DNA of 18,792 bases from a bacterium UBP17_UBA6191 (GTDB lineage Bacteria > Muiribacteriota > UBA6191). The stretch spans positions 1-18,792 of the forward strand of contig DITF01000281.1 of assembly GCA_002422125.1 (NCBI GenBank). The letters are read 5' to 3'. Numbering within the stretch: the first letter of the stretch is position 1; the number at the start of each line of letters is the position of its first letter. A program made the translations under genes and the position numbers. Shown piece after piece: positions 1 to 7,987 of this stretch. The notes under the pieces are model-generated. The model ran no database searches and was not told the origin of the DNA. It worked only from the letters and a program-made list of their open reading frames with translations.

Positions 1-351
1 CTTAGGCTGCTTTTTACCATATTTCTAATGTCTCTGCCCAGTTTTGTGTATGCGGAAACCCTGATTAAAGTCAAAGCCACGGACGAGCAAAGACGCAAGT
101 ATGACTTTATCTATACTCTGACCAAAAAAGAAGCAAACCGCCTAGATGTCCAGTTTGAAGAAATTCTCAATCAATACCGCCTAAGAACCCGCAAAGACAT
201 CGCTGTAAAACGGGGGTATGCAGAAGAGGTATATGGGGAAGACAATTTTAAGTACATTGAGTTGGGTGATTTTTATTACATGATTTATGAAGACCGTTTT
301 AACCGGATTTTGTACAAAAATGTAAACAGTACTTCTATTGATGATTTTTAG
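1..351 (+). CDS. Small secreted protein, 5' end outside window
   Basis: The frame is open to the left edge and ends with TAG at 349-351. An ATG at 28 exists, but the nine codons before it already read as part of a hydrophobic signal-peptide core, so the true start lies left of the window. The hydrophobic stretch ends in VYA, a good signal-peptidase I site, followed by a mature part of about 96 residues starting ETLIKV. That part is charged, rich in Tyr, Asp, Arg and Lys, predicted mostly helical at first (Glu/Lys/Arg-rich), and has no Cys. I do not recognise a family. It is probably periplasmic. It is followed directly by the M16-like gene, whose long-form ATG abuts the stop, so they are likely co-transcribed. 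Confidence 0.7.
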   Translation, partial: LRLLFTIFLMSLPSFVYAETLIKVKATDEQRRKYDFIYTLTKKEANRLDVQFEEILNQYRLRTRKDIAVKRGYAEEVYGEDNFKYIELGDFYYMIYEDRFNRILYKNVNSTSIDDF

Positions 352-372
352 ATGGCACAAAAGGGGAAGTCC

Positions 373-2901
373 ATGAGTTTGTTGCGTATATTTATCACGG
401 GAATTCTGGGATTTACCGCACTTTTTGTTGGGGTGGCTCAGGAGCTGGATACCACTAGAGGGCCCTTAAGATTTGTCAAACTAAGAAGTGGTCCATCGCT
501 TATGTACCAGAAGGACTATCGTACCGAGCTTGTACACTTTAATCTGGCCTTCAAAATTCCAGCCACCAATGATAAGGAGCTGATTCCCGGTGCCGTAGAT
601 TTGTTGTTGTCCTATTGCTACGATGACAAATCCCTACATTTTTTGAGCCCTAAGGGACTGCCTGTCTATGAAAGCGGCCATAGTATTTCTCCTTCCAAAG
701 CCTCCATTTATGGGGCCTACTTGTCCTCGGATGGCATTAAAATCTTAAATTCATATCTGAATGTGTATCTAAACCCTAGCTGGGATGAAAAGCGATTTGT
801 TGAGGAAAGAGAAAGGTTTGTAAAGCGGCTGGGTTTGATGCATCAGGATAAAACCAGTAGTGGACACCTTAAGGATCAGATTTTATCAGCTTGGCTCCCA
901 TCAGGTAGATATGATACACAAAGGGCTAATGTCGCCCAAATCAGCCAACTTACCTTAAAGGATATGCAGGAGTTGCATGCCAGAATTTTTGTGCCCTTAA
1001 ATCTCTCCATTGCTATTGTTGGTGCTGAAGAGTTAAAGCCTTTGGTTACTGTGCTGGAGGACTTGTTTGGAAAGTTAAGAAATGATCTACCCCGTTTGCC
1101 TGAATTGAAGTTTGCTCAACCTGAAAAACCCCATAGAACCTATTTTGATGTCAAATCTTCCCAAGCTTCCCTTAGTTTTCGCGGTCCTAAGTTAAGTTCG
1201 GAAGATATGGTTCTGTTTAAGCAATTGGGGCATATTCTACGCAGTGGTTTGGGGGGAATTTTTTATCAGACTTTTGAGAATCATGAAGGCATTGTCGATT
1301 TTGATATAGAGATTTTTGATGTTGGTGATGAATGTATGCTTAACATTCGTTTTAAGGACTCCTCAAATAAACCTCAGGAAATGGCCCAGAGTATTTTGGA
1401 AGTGCTGAAGCTGTTCTCTAGCCGCCCCTTAAATGCTTCTGAGTTGTCGCGCATGAAAGAACGCAGTCTTAATCATATGCGCCAGTCGTTATCCAACCGC
1501 ATGGAATTGGTCGAGCTTTTTGCCTGTATAGGCCTTAATCAGTACCGCCTGCTGACGATTGAGGAGTATGTTCAATATCTGAATGGAATTTCCGCCACCA
1601 AAATTCAGGAGATGTTCTCGGAATATCTGACCCCTGAAAAAATGCATTTTTCCTCGATGGAACCACAATCCAACCAAACTAAATCGGCGGCAGTTAAAAC
1701 AACTCAACAATGGAGAGCAGCCAGAATTCATCTTGAGGCCGATGCCAATCAGGATATGTATGGAGTGGGTTTTGTCTTTACTCTGCCCCCGCATAAAAAT
1801 CCAGCCATTTCTATGTTAGCCAACAAACTTTTGCAGATGACACCGGTCAGACTCATGGATCCAGAGGCTTCTGAGATCCATGGAGCTTTGGATGTTCAGT
1901 GGAAGTCTTGGGACATGCGTGGATTTTATGGGGCCGAAGTTTCTCTGCCGCGCAGTAATATGCGGGCCTTGATAAAAATTTTGCCTCATGTGCTTTTTGG
2001 TCGAAAGCTGACTCAAGCCGATTTTGATGTGGTGTTGGAGCAATGGCATGAGAAATATAAAACCATTCATCAAGACCCAAAAAACACACAGTACTTTTAT
2101 AGGGAAGTAGCCCCAGGCTTACCTACTTGGTATCAGGACATCATCGACCCGACCTTAGTATCTTCTGTGCAATTTTCTGATGTGGAAAAATATCTAAACG
2201 AAGCATTACAGCCCCAGAATCTGGATATTGGAATTACAGGCGATTTGCAGGACAGATTTTTTGATTCCACATTACAGCCAGCTTTGGAGGGATTTCGTAA
2301 ATGGGGGCAGGCAAGATCAAGAATTGTGAATACACCAGATCCAAAAAAAATAGTCCCAATGAATAAAACCATTGAAGCCAAGACGGATCAGTTTGTGTAT
2401 TACCATGCCGATGTGTTTAAAAACACGGAGTTAAGTGTGAATGAGCAAGCCGCTATGATCCTGATGACCTTGAAGTTTTATCAGCTTATCCTTTTTGAGG
2501 ATAAGTCAGAGGTCAAACCCGAGGGCATTGAGGGCGTGAACATTTCCTTTACCAGTATGCCCTATCCGGTGTTTTGGGCCCAGGTGATTGGAAAGCCAGA
2601 AGCCAAGGATATGGTTCAGGATTTTTTGAAAAAATCGCTGCTGAAAGCAGCTACATTTTCAGACTACGGGGCTGAATTTGATGCCTTTCGCAGACTGATT
2701 ATTTATGGACAGGATACTGAGTCATTAAATAGAGGATTACGGGCTCTAAATATGGGGCTCTATTCTGTGTTTGACATGAATTCGACAATGACCGATGAGC
2801 TTGTGCAAGCCATTCGCGATTTAAAACCGCAGGATGTGCAGGAAGTTCTGAAAAAACGAATTCATGGGCAATTACAACTGATGGTTTTGCCCAAAAAATA
2901 A
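373..2901 (+). CDS. M16 (pitrilysin-like) peptidase homologue, secreted, lacking the zinc motif
   Basis: The protein has about 842 residues. Its N-terminus is a signal peptide (Arg then a hydrophobic run ending GVAQ). Two M16-like halves follow. The first half contains the family pattern SGRYDT, then LTLKDMQELHARIFVPLNL, then SIAIVGAEEL and an LFGKL helix, typical of the M16 core after the catalytic helix. The HxxEH zinc motif expected near residues 60-100 is absent, and I find none elsewhere, so it is probably catalytically dead and may act as a binding or regulatory partner as in two-subunit M16 systems. I chose ATG 373 because AAGGGGAAG sits just before it and the signal peptide begins there; an in-frame ATG at 352 would add seven residues in front of the signal peptide. 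Its TAA overlaps the murI ATG (TAATG), suggesting coupled translation. Confidence 0.72.
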   Translation: MSLLRIFITGILGFTALFVGVAQELDTTRGPLRFVKLRSGPSLMYQKDYRTELVHFNLAFKIPATNDKELIPGAVDLLLSYCYDDKSLHFLSPKGLPVYESGHSISPSKASIYGAYLSSDGIKILNSYLNVYLNPSWDEKRFVEERERFVKRLGLMHQDKTSSGHLKDQILSAWLPSGRYDTQRANVAQISQLTLKDMQELHARIFVPLNLSIAIVGAEELKPLVTVLEDLFGKLRNDLPRLPELKFAQPEKPHRTYFDVKSSQASLSFRGPKLSSEDMVLFKQLGHILRSGLGGIFYQTFENHEGIVDFDIEIFDVGDECMLNIRFKDSSNKPQEMAQSILEVLKLFSSRPLNASELSRMKERSLNHMRQSLSNRMELVELFACIGLNQYRLLTIEEYVQYLNGISATKIQEMFSEYLTPEKMHFSSMEPQSNQTKSAAVKTTQQWRAARIHLEADANQDMYGVGFVFTLPPHKNPAISMLANKLLQMTPVRLMDPEASEIHGALDVQWKSWDMRGFYGAEVSLPRSNMRALIKILPHVLFGRKLTQADFDVVLEQWHEKYKTIHQDPKNTQYFYREVAPGLPTWYQDIIDPTLVSSVQFSDVEKYLNEALQPQNLDIGITGDLQDRFFDSTLQPALEGFRKWGQARSRIVNTPDPKKIVPMNKTIEAKTDQFVYYHADVFKNTELSVNEQAAMILMTLKFYQLILFEDKSEVKPEGIEGVNISFTSMPYPVFWAQVIGKPEAKDMVQDFLKKSLLKAATFSDYGAEFDAFRRLIIYGQDTESLNRGLRALNMGLYSVFDMNSTMTDELVQAIRDLKPQDVQEVLKKRIHGQLQLMVLPKK

Positions 2902-3737
2902 TGGCTTCTATTGGGGTTTTTGATTCTGGTTTTGGGGGCTTGTCCATATTAAAGGCTCTGCGCCGGGCACTGCCTCAGTATGATTTTGTTTACCTCGGAG
3001 ATTCCAGACGAAATCCTTACGGTAGTCGATCGGATGAGACAATTCTTGAGTGGACCCAGGAGTGTGTAGACTTTTTGATGCGTCAAATGGGTTGTAGCCT
3101 GATTATTGTAGCCTGTCATACTGCATCTAATGTTGCTCTACGGTCTTTGCAAAGGGACTATTTGCCTAAAAGTCCTTGGCCGGAACGAAGAATTTTAGGT
3201 GTGACCATTCCTTTAATCGAGGCCGCATGTCAGACAGCTCGCTTCCGAGTCGGTGTTTTGGGCACCAAGACCACCTGCCGTAGTGGCGGGTTTATAGTCG
3301 AAATCCATAAACGGAGGCCAGAGCTTCAGGTTTTTCAACAAGCCGCCCCATTATTGGTGGGAATGATTGAGGAAGGCTTACAAAAGAGCCCCGAGTGTAA
3401 ACGCCTCCTAAGACGCTACTTAAATCCATTAAAACAAAAAGCCATAGACACCTTAATTTTAGGCTGCACACATTTTCCTCTTTTATTCAGGGACTTTTGT
3501 GCTAAGGCTGGTACCTCAATTAAGGTGATGGATTCAGGAGTGATTGTTGGTCAGTCACTAATAGACTATTTAAAAAGGCATCCTGAAATGGATGAAAGAT
3601 TGCAAAAAAATGGGGTTTGTACCTATTTTACTACCGATGATCCCATGAACTTCGCTGATCAGGGCAGGATGTTTTTAGGCCAGTCGTTTGTGGCCAATAA
3701 GGTCAGTGTGGAAGGAAATTTTTGCGCGCCTTTTTGA
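2901..3737 (+). CDS. murI: Glutamate racemase
   Basis: This cytoplasmic enzyme interconverts L- and D-glutamate for peptidoglycan. The 278-residue length fits the family. The N-terminal DSGFGG motif (Asp8, Ser9), the PYG loop (about 39-41), the first catalytic Cys72 in VACHTASN and the second, Cys189, in GCTHFPLL are all present. One oddity is His73, where most family members have Asn (ACNTA). It starts at the ATG sharing one base with the preceding stop, and its last 16 bases overlap the next gene, so it lies in the middle of a coupled operon. The C-terminal tail after about residue 255 is not conserved family sequence. The identification is firm; the His change deserves a check against close relatives. 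Confidence 0.93.
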   Translation: MASIGVFDSGFGGLSILKALRRALPQYDFVYLGDSRRNPYGSRSDETILEWTQECVDFLMRQMGCSLIIVACHTASNVALRSLQRDYLPKSPWPERRILGVTIPLIEAACQTARFRVGVLGTKTTCRSGGFIVEIHKRRPELQVFQQAAPLLVGMIEEGLQKSPECKRLLRRYLNPLKQKAIDTLILGCTHFPLLFRDFCAKAGTSIKVMDSGVIVGQSLIDYLKRHPEMDERLQKNGVCTYFTTDDPMNFADQGRMFLGQSFVANKVSVEGNFCAPF

Positions 3738-4390
3738 AATACTGTTTTGTTCTGTTTCTCATTCTGACGGCTACTCCCTTTATCTTAAACTATTTGGGTA
3801 TTGTATCCTTTGAGCGACTGTGGCAATTTTTGGAGTCATTGCCGGAGTTGGAATCCTCGCCTCTGGTATTTTGGGGTATTGTGCTTCTTTTGGCAGCCGA
3901 TATAATTCTGCCTGTGCCGACCATGACTGTCATGATGCTTTCTGGGTTTGTGATGGGTTTTTGGGCTGGGGCCCTAGCTGGCAGTATTGGGGGGATTTTA
4001 TCGGTACTTATGGGTTATCTAATCAGTTTACGATACGGGGATGCTCTTTTATTAAAAATTGTCACAAGAACCGAGGCTGATTTGATGAAGCTCTGGTTTG
4101 AGCATCGAGGCCTTCCCGCCGTGATGGTGGCTCGCTTTATGCCCTTAATGCCGGAAATTTTGTCTTGTTTATGTGGTAGTGCCAAAATGCCCCTGCCTAG
4201 ATTTTTACTCTGGTTTGGACTAGGTACCGTGCCCCATGCCGTGTTGTGTGCTTTTGTGGGCAGTATTAGTACGCTTGACAACCCTTGGCCAGCCGTATTT
4301 TTGATCGCAACCCCTATTTGTGCCGGGTATATTCTGCGTTCCGTGCGCCGATTTGAAAAGGGCTCACTTCAGCAAGGGGGCCTCTCATAA
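3722..4390 (+). CDS. DedA/VTT-domain (SNARE-associated) inner-membrane protein
   Basis: A 222-residue polytopic membrane protein. An N-terminal membrane helix (about 5-25) precedes a VTT-type core: a hydrophobic segment with ILPVPTMT (the family's PVP element), a Gly-rich re-entrant region (SGFVMGFWAGALAGSIGG), and the conserved Arg-containing ARFMPLMPE element around residue 140. VTT/DedA proteins are implicated in lipid scrambling and undecaprenyl-phosphate or polyamine handling; the exact substrate cannot be told here. The start is TTG at 3722, with GAAGGA at 3711-3716 correctly spaced. It overlaps murI by 16 bases. The link with murI (peptidoglycan) would fit a role in lipid-carrier recycling, but that is inference. 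Confidence 0.82.
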   Translation: MRAFLKYCFVLFLILTATPFILNYLGIVSFERLWQFLESLPELESSPLVFWGIVLLLAADIILPVPTMTVMMLSGFVMGFWAGALAGSIGGILSVLMGYLISLRYGDALLLKIVTRTEADLMKLWFEHRGLPAVMVARFMPLMPEILSCLCGSAKMPLPRFLLWFGLGTVPHAVLCAFVGSISTLDNPWPAVFLIATPICAGYILRSVRRFEKGSLQQGGLS

Positions 4391-4644
4391 CACGATTTTT
4401 CAGAATCTTAAGTCCCTTGTTTGGGGGGATCATTTGTTTTTTACTCTCCGCAACTGCCGTTTATATTGTAATTACGGGGAAAGAACTGGGTGGGGGTCTG
4501 CCCTTTTTGCCAAGACACATCAATCAGAACCTAGGCCAGATTGTGATTGGTTCAGGAGCATGTGCCACATTCCTTTTGGGTCTGTTTGCATTTTATGAGC
4601 TATACCTACTACTAACACAGGACACAAACTCATCGGAATCCTGA
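4387..4644 (+). CDS. Small two-helix membrane protein, possible ATA start
   Basis: A small protein with two hydrophobic helices (GIICFLLSATAVYIVI and IVIGSGACATFLLGLFAFYELYLLL) joined by a Gly/Pro-rich loop; I do not recognise the family. No ATG, GTG or TTG with a ribosome binding site opens it. The first canonical codon is TTG at 4417, which has no Shine-Dalgarno and would begin almost inside the first helix. At 4387 the codon ATA lies six bases after AAGGGGG (4374-4380) and overlaps the previous gene's TAA as ATAA, the geometry of a classic ATGA coupling. This start adds TRFFRILSPL, giving the basic cytoplasmic end expected before the helix. The fallback model is 4417-4644 (75 residues). 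It ends within the tail of the convergent minus-strand gene. Confidence 0.55.
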   Translation: MTRFFRILSPLFGGIICFLLSATAVYIVITGKELGGGLPFLPRHINQNLGQIVIGSGACATFLLGLFAFYELYLLLTQDTNSSES

Positions 4645-6270
4645 TTGTAAATCAAGGATAGATAGTCGCTCCAACTCGTTTATGGGGATGCTTTCATAGT
4701 CATTAAAGGTGTCTTTTCCAAACAAAAGACTAGCCTGCAAGGCATCACGGTTTAACCAAAGAGTCAGGTTTTCATGGTCAAACCCTTGCAGTTTTGACTG
4801 AACCTCGGCAGAATCCAGATTTTTACAGCCTATGTGAAATCCCCATTCCTCAAAGGTTTGCATATTGATGTGCATGGAGGCTGGCTTAAGCCCAGCGGCT
4901 TCCATTGATTTTCGCACCGACAGAAAAACCTTTCTTTGAAATAGAGGGGATGAGGACTGGATGGAATAACAGCCATTGTCTGTAAGTCCTTCCGATAGGA
5001 GGGTAAAAAACTCCCTGGTGTAAAGCCTTGCCGTCTCAAGACCACTTGGATCAGGAAAATCAATCACGATTAATGGCATTTTGACGGCTTGAGTACGCAT
5101 AAACCAGAAAGCATCGGCTCCAATGGCCTTGACTCTGGGATTAAGCAATGAGCCTTGATTTATTTTTAACAGGGGCTCGGATTGGAACAGGCGGATTAAC
5201 TCCCGATCCAAATCAACCAAAACAATATTTTGAATCCCAGGATGTTTTAATAGTTCACGAGCCGCCAGCCCATCACCACCACCAAGTATCAGGGCCTGAT
5301 CAGAATCTGGATTTAGCTGCACTAATGGGTGTACCAGAGTTTCATGATAACGATGTTCATCCCTAGTTGAGAATTGCAAAGCCCCATTGATAAACAGTCG
5401 TACATCCTGATACCCATGTCGGGTCAGCACTTGGTTCAACTCAACTAACCCTCTGGCTGTATCTGTCTTTGTGATAGTGCCTTTTTTGATTTCGCGGTTA
5501 TGATAGGTTTGATCAGAGTCATCCTTAACTGTAACCACTAGGTTCTGGTAAGGAGTCGTGTGTTCAAAACGAACCGGGTCGCGAAATAGTCTGGTTTCTG
5601 AATCGGCTTTGATTTTTGGTAGAGCCAACCCAAGCCAGAGGCTAAACAGAATTTGCAGGCCGCATAAAAGCAGGCAGTGTTTTGGCCATTTTAAGGAGTT
5701 TCTGAAAAAAAGAATGGCGGCTAGAGCCAGTATAAGATTGATACAGCCACCAAAAAATCCACTACGGTGCAGCCCAAGAAGAGGGAGCATTAACATTGGA
5801 AAGCCTGCAAAAGCCATGAGTGAGCCAAAATAATCGGCCATCAGCACCCGGGCCGAATTTTGCGGCAGTGATAATCCTAGCTGTTCGTTGAGGCGAAGAA
5901 TTAGCGGGATCTCCATGCCAATCAGTGTGCCAATTAAAAAGGAGTAGGTAATAACTGCAGGTAGAGTCAATAGCGGGTTGTAACTAGCCGTTAGATAAAT
6001 GGCTGGCAAGGCCGTCATACACAAGAAGGATAAACTGAGCTCATTCATGGCAAAATAATCAAAACTCAACCTTTGAAACCAGCGGGTTTCGGTCAATAGA
6101 CTGCCAATCCCCATGGAAAACATCATAATGCCCATAGTATATAAAAGAGTTTTGTTTGTGCCTCCAAGTAGCATGGATGCAAGATTAAACAAAGCCAGCT
6201 CGGAGAGGATTCCGCAGAAACCTGACAGAAGCATACAAGCAATCAGAAGATTACTGCCCAAAAAGATCAC
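4630..6270 (-). CDS. Membrane-fused spermidine-synthase-like aminopropyltransferase
   Basis: The protein has about 546 residues. Residues 1-220 form roughly seven to eight membrane helices and the rest is a spermidine/spermine-synthase fold. Seen in order: YQNLVV (start of the soluble domain), INGALQFSTRDEHRYHE (295-310, the family's (D/N)G..Q....DE..YHE element), the nucleotide-binding GGGDG (330-334) followed by VLVDLDRE, and DFPDPS (Asp404, Asp407) at the active site. This subfamily carries membrane helices in front of the enzyme domain; its true substrate is often not known, so polyamine synthesis should not be assumed. The open frame reaches 6399, but that overlaps the upstream gene by 133 bases. 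GTG at 6270 overlaps that gene's TGA as GTGA, which I take as the coupled start. The 3' end overlaps the convergent gene by 15 bases. Confidence 0.82.
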   Translation of the reverse strand: MIFLGSNLLIACMLLSGFCGILSELALFNLASMLLGGTNKTLLYTMGIMMFSMGIGSLLTETRWFQRLSFDYFAMNELSLSFLCMTALPAIYLTASYNPLLTLPAVITYSFLIGTLIGMEIPLILRLNEQLGLSLPQNSARVLMADYFGSLMAFAGFPMLMLPLLGLHRSGFFGGCINLILALAAILFFRNSLKWPKHCLLLCGLQILFSLWLGLALPKIKADSETRLFRDPVRFEHTTPYQNLVVTVKDDSDQTYHNREIKKGTITKTDTARGLVELNQVLTRHGYQDVRLFINGALQFSTRDEHRYHETLVHPLVQLNPDSDQALILGGGDGLAARELLKHPGIQNIVLVDLDRELIRLFQSEPLLKINQGSLLNPRVKAIGADAFWFMRTQAVKMPLIVIDFPDPSGLETARLYTREFFTLLSEGLTDNGCYSIQSSSPLFQRKVFLSVRKSMEAAGLKPASMHINMQTFEEWGFHIGCKNLDSAEVQSKLQGFDHENLTLWLNRDALQASLLFGKDTFNDYESIPINELERLSILDLQSGFR

Positions 6271-7172
6271 CAGCCAGTGCGGGAATACAAGGGCATTAAG
6301 CCGAAAAACACCAACAGGATCAGAACCAACTTCTGAAATACTGTCAAACCGCGAATGCTTTTTACCGTATCTGGTTGCATCAGGATTGTGCCAATACACA
6401 GTATTCCCAGATAAATTAGCCCCGATGGCATTAGACCAAGGGGGCTAAAAATACTTAAGCAAACGATACTGACAAAAATAGAGGTTAAAAGCCTTCTAAA
6501 AAAGACAGGCAAGGCCTTACAGAGTCCAGTGACAATCAATACTCCTAGGATCAAAAACAGATTGTAGTCCCCTGTTTGGTGCTGAATTAGGGCAAATTCA
6601 CTGGCTTTACCCCAGTCATACTGCATCACCCAAGGGGTTTGAAATCCCTCTAAAAGTTTTTGGGCGATTGATGAATCCTTAAAGAGATTCTCTCTATCAA
6701 GTATCAGAAATAATATGGGCGGTAATATCAGGGCCCCAGACCACAACCAGCTTTCATCACTGCGATCTCTTAGGTACAAAAAGGCAAGCATCGCGGCAAT
6801 CAGAGCCAGTTGCCAATGAATCAGGCCCAGAAAAAGCGATGGAAGTAAAACCAAAGGCAACCAGTTACGCCGTTTTGAAAAATGCGCTGATGCCAGCCCC
6901 AATACGATCAAAAGAAGCGTTGTCCCGATACTTTCCCTGAGGTCCCCGTTCAAAAAAATCGTTCCAGGCATTAGGAAAAAGCCTAAAAATATCAGGGCCT
7001 TTCTAGCAGAGGAATAGGGATTGATTGAGGACAAAACCCAGTCGCTAAGACTAAGAAGGACAAAAATCAAGATAGACTCATACCAAAGACAGGTTCCTGT
7101 AAACAGGGCAACTAAACTAAGTAAAGCACAAAAAATCAGGTAATTGGTCTGTAGGCGAATCCAAGGCAACAT
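6267..7172 (-). CDS. Polytopic membrane protein, unknown function
   Basis: A 301-residue, strongly hydrophobic protein with about eight to nine predicted membrane segments separated by short charged loops (for example around SKRRNW and RDRSDESW) and one longer polar segment in the middle (about residues 160-205, DRENLFKDSS to HQTGDYN). I recognise no family motif. It is the first gene of a minus-strand pair, and the spermidine-synthase-like gene begins within its stop codon (GTGA), so the two are probably made together and may work as a membrane complex. The ATG at 7172 has no convincing Shine-Dalgarno. It faces the divergent secreted-protein gene across a 120-base gap. Confidence 0.65.
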   Translation of the reverse strand: MLPWIRLQTNYLIFCALLSLVALFTGTCLWYESILIFVLLSLSDWVLSSINPYSSARKALIFLGFFLMPGTIFLNGDLRESIGTTLLLIVLGLASAHFSKRRNWLPLVLLPSLFLGLIHWQLALIAAMLAFLYLRDRSDESWLWSGALILPPILFLILDRENLFKDSSIAQKLLEGFQTPWVMQYDWGKASEFALIQHQTGDYNLFLILGVLIVTGLCKALPVFFRRLLTSIFVSIVCLSIFSPLGLMPSGLIYLGILCIGTILMQPDTVKSIRGLTVFQKLVLILLVFFGLMPLYSRTGW

Positions 7173-7261
7173 ACGGGGCGCAGGATATCACAAAATTATT
7201 CACCATACAGACAAATTGACTTTCTGTCTTGTAGTGCTAGCCATCTTTAAGAGTTACAGGG

Positions 7262-7267
7262 TATAAT
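7262..7267 (+). promoter_or_regulatory. Putative -10 box for the small secreted-protein gene
   Basis: A perfect TATAAT lies 25 bases before the ATG at 7293. The -35 region at the proper distance is poor (AGCCAT near 7239-7244), and the better TTGACT at 7216-7221 is too far away. AAGGAGAT at 7281-7288 is a strong ribosome binding site. Confidence 0.4.
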
Positions 7268-7292
7268 CCTTGGCATTTAGAAGGAGATCAGA

Positions 7293-7802
7293 ATGAATAG
7301 ATTAGTATTATTAGTGATGGCTGTTTTAGTCCAGTCTGTTGTGATGGCTGAAGATATCGTGATTCCAGCCGTTCGCGATGGCTATATCAACCCCAACTGG
7401 GAGTTGATTGGCAAAGATGTAATTGTTTATAAGGATAAACCTTGGATTAAATTAGATACCCGTGGCAACTGCCGTTATGAGCATGAACAGCAGTGTACCC
7501 CGCTTCCTAACGGGGGGATGAATTGTACCATGGTGCCTAAATGGGTTTGTGATACAGATTCTACCCTGTTTCGCTTGCCCGAGTCTGTAGTGATTCAGGG
7601 CAAAGAAGTTCGCTATAAGGCCGATGGGAAGGACATCAAAATTGGTACCATGAAAAGTTTTTTGTGGTTTAAGTGGGTTTCGGCTGAGAATTATGTCGGG
7701 ATCTGGACAGATCGCAAAGATGCTAGGCTGATTTTAAGGGATCAGGCAAAGGTGGCTCAGGAAATTCGCTTTAATGAACTTCATCAGGTGGAATCAAAAT
7801 AG
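7293..7802 (+). CDS. Small secreted protein with four clustered cysteines
   Basis: A 169-residue protein with a signal peptide (residues 1-19, ending VMA before EDIVIP). The mature protein has exactly four Cys (60, 68, 78, 86) in a 27-residue loop containing NGGMNC and PKWVC, likely two disulfides in the periplasm or outside the cell. The rest alternates hydrophobic and charged residues, suggesting a beta-rich fold, with Trp-rich FLWFKWV near residue 125. No family is recognised. It has its own promoter-like TATAAT and a strong ribosome binding site, and an intrinsic terminator follows 49 bases after its stop, so it appears to be a single-gene transcription unit at the edge of the surface-protein block. 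Confidence 0.72.
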   Translation: MNRLVLLVMAVLVQSVVMAEDIVIPAVRDGYINPNWELIGKDVIVYKDKPWIKLDTRGNCRYEHEQQCTPLPNGGMNCTMVPKWVCDTDSTLFRLPESVVIQGKEVRYKADGKDIKIGTMKSFLWFKWVSAENYVGIWTDRKDARLILRDQAKVAQEIRFNELHQVESK

Positions 7803-7828
7803 TAAATATATCTTTAGTAAGTTTCACA

Positions 7829-7929
7829 GCCTGTCCACGAACAGGCACTCAGGGCAGAAATATTGACTTGGATCGTAATTTCTGTCCTGTTTTTTTTACG
7901 GGCCTATGAAATTTTTAAGCTGGACAGGC
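7829..7929. repeat. Inverted repeat bracketing the terminator
   Basis: GCCTGTCC at 7829-7836 is complemented exactly by GGACAGGC at 7922-7929. Its first six bases can instead pair with the nearby ACAGGC at 7841-7846 (6-base loop). The intrinsic terminator at 7851-7897 lies between the two distant arms, so alternative pairings are possible. Function is unknown. Confidence 0.45.
7851..7897 (+). terminator. Intrinsic terminator after the small secreted-protein gene
   Basis: An 11-base-pair stem pairs AGGGCAGAAAT (7851-7861) with ATTTCTGTCCT (7878-7888), one pair being G-U, around a 16-base loop. G and then a run of eight T (7890-7897) follow. It lies between the small secreted-protein gene and the lipoprotein gene and separates them transcriptionally. 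Confidence 0.82.
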
Positions 7930-7955
7930 GACAGATTAGAGACTTTGTGTAAAGA

Positions 7956-7961
7956 TATAAG
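7956..7961 (+). promoter_or_regulatory. Weak -10 candidate for the lipoprotein-fibre operon
   Basis: TATAAG lies 26 bases before the ATG at 7988, downstream of the terminator at 7851-7897. No good -35 is seen at 16-18 bases upstream, so this promoter may need an activator or another sigma factor. AGGGGG at 7977-7982 serves as the ribosome binding site. Confidence 0.3.
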
Positions 7962-7987
7962 CTGTTTGCAGGTATTAGGGGGCAGGT

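Noticed and set aside
6271..6399. N-terminal extension of the spermidine-synthase-like gene to ATG 6399
   Set aside because: It would overlap the upstream gene by 133 bases and adds a polar stretch before the first membrane helix.
7216..7221. TTGACT as a -35 box for the gene at 7293
   Set aside because: No -10 lies 16-18 bases downstream, and it is 40 bases from the perfect TATAAT at 7262.
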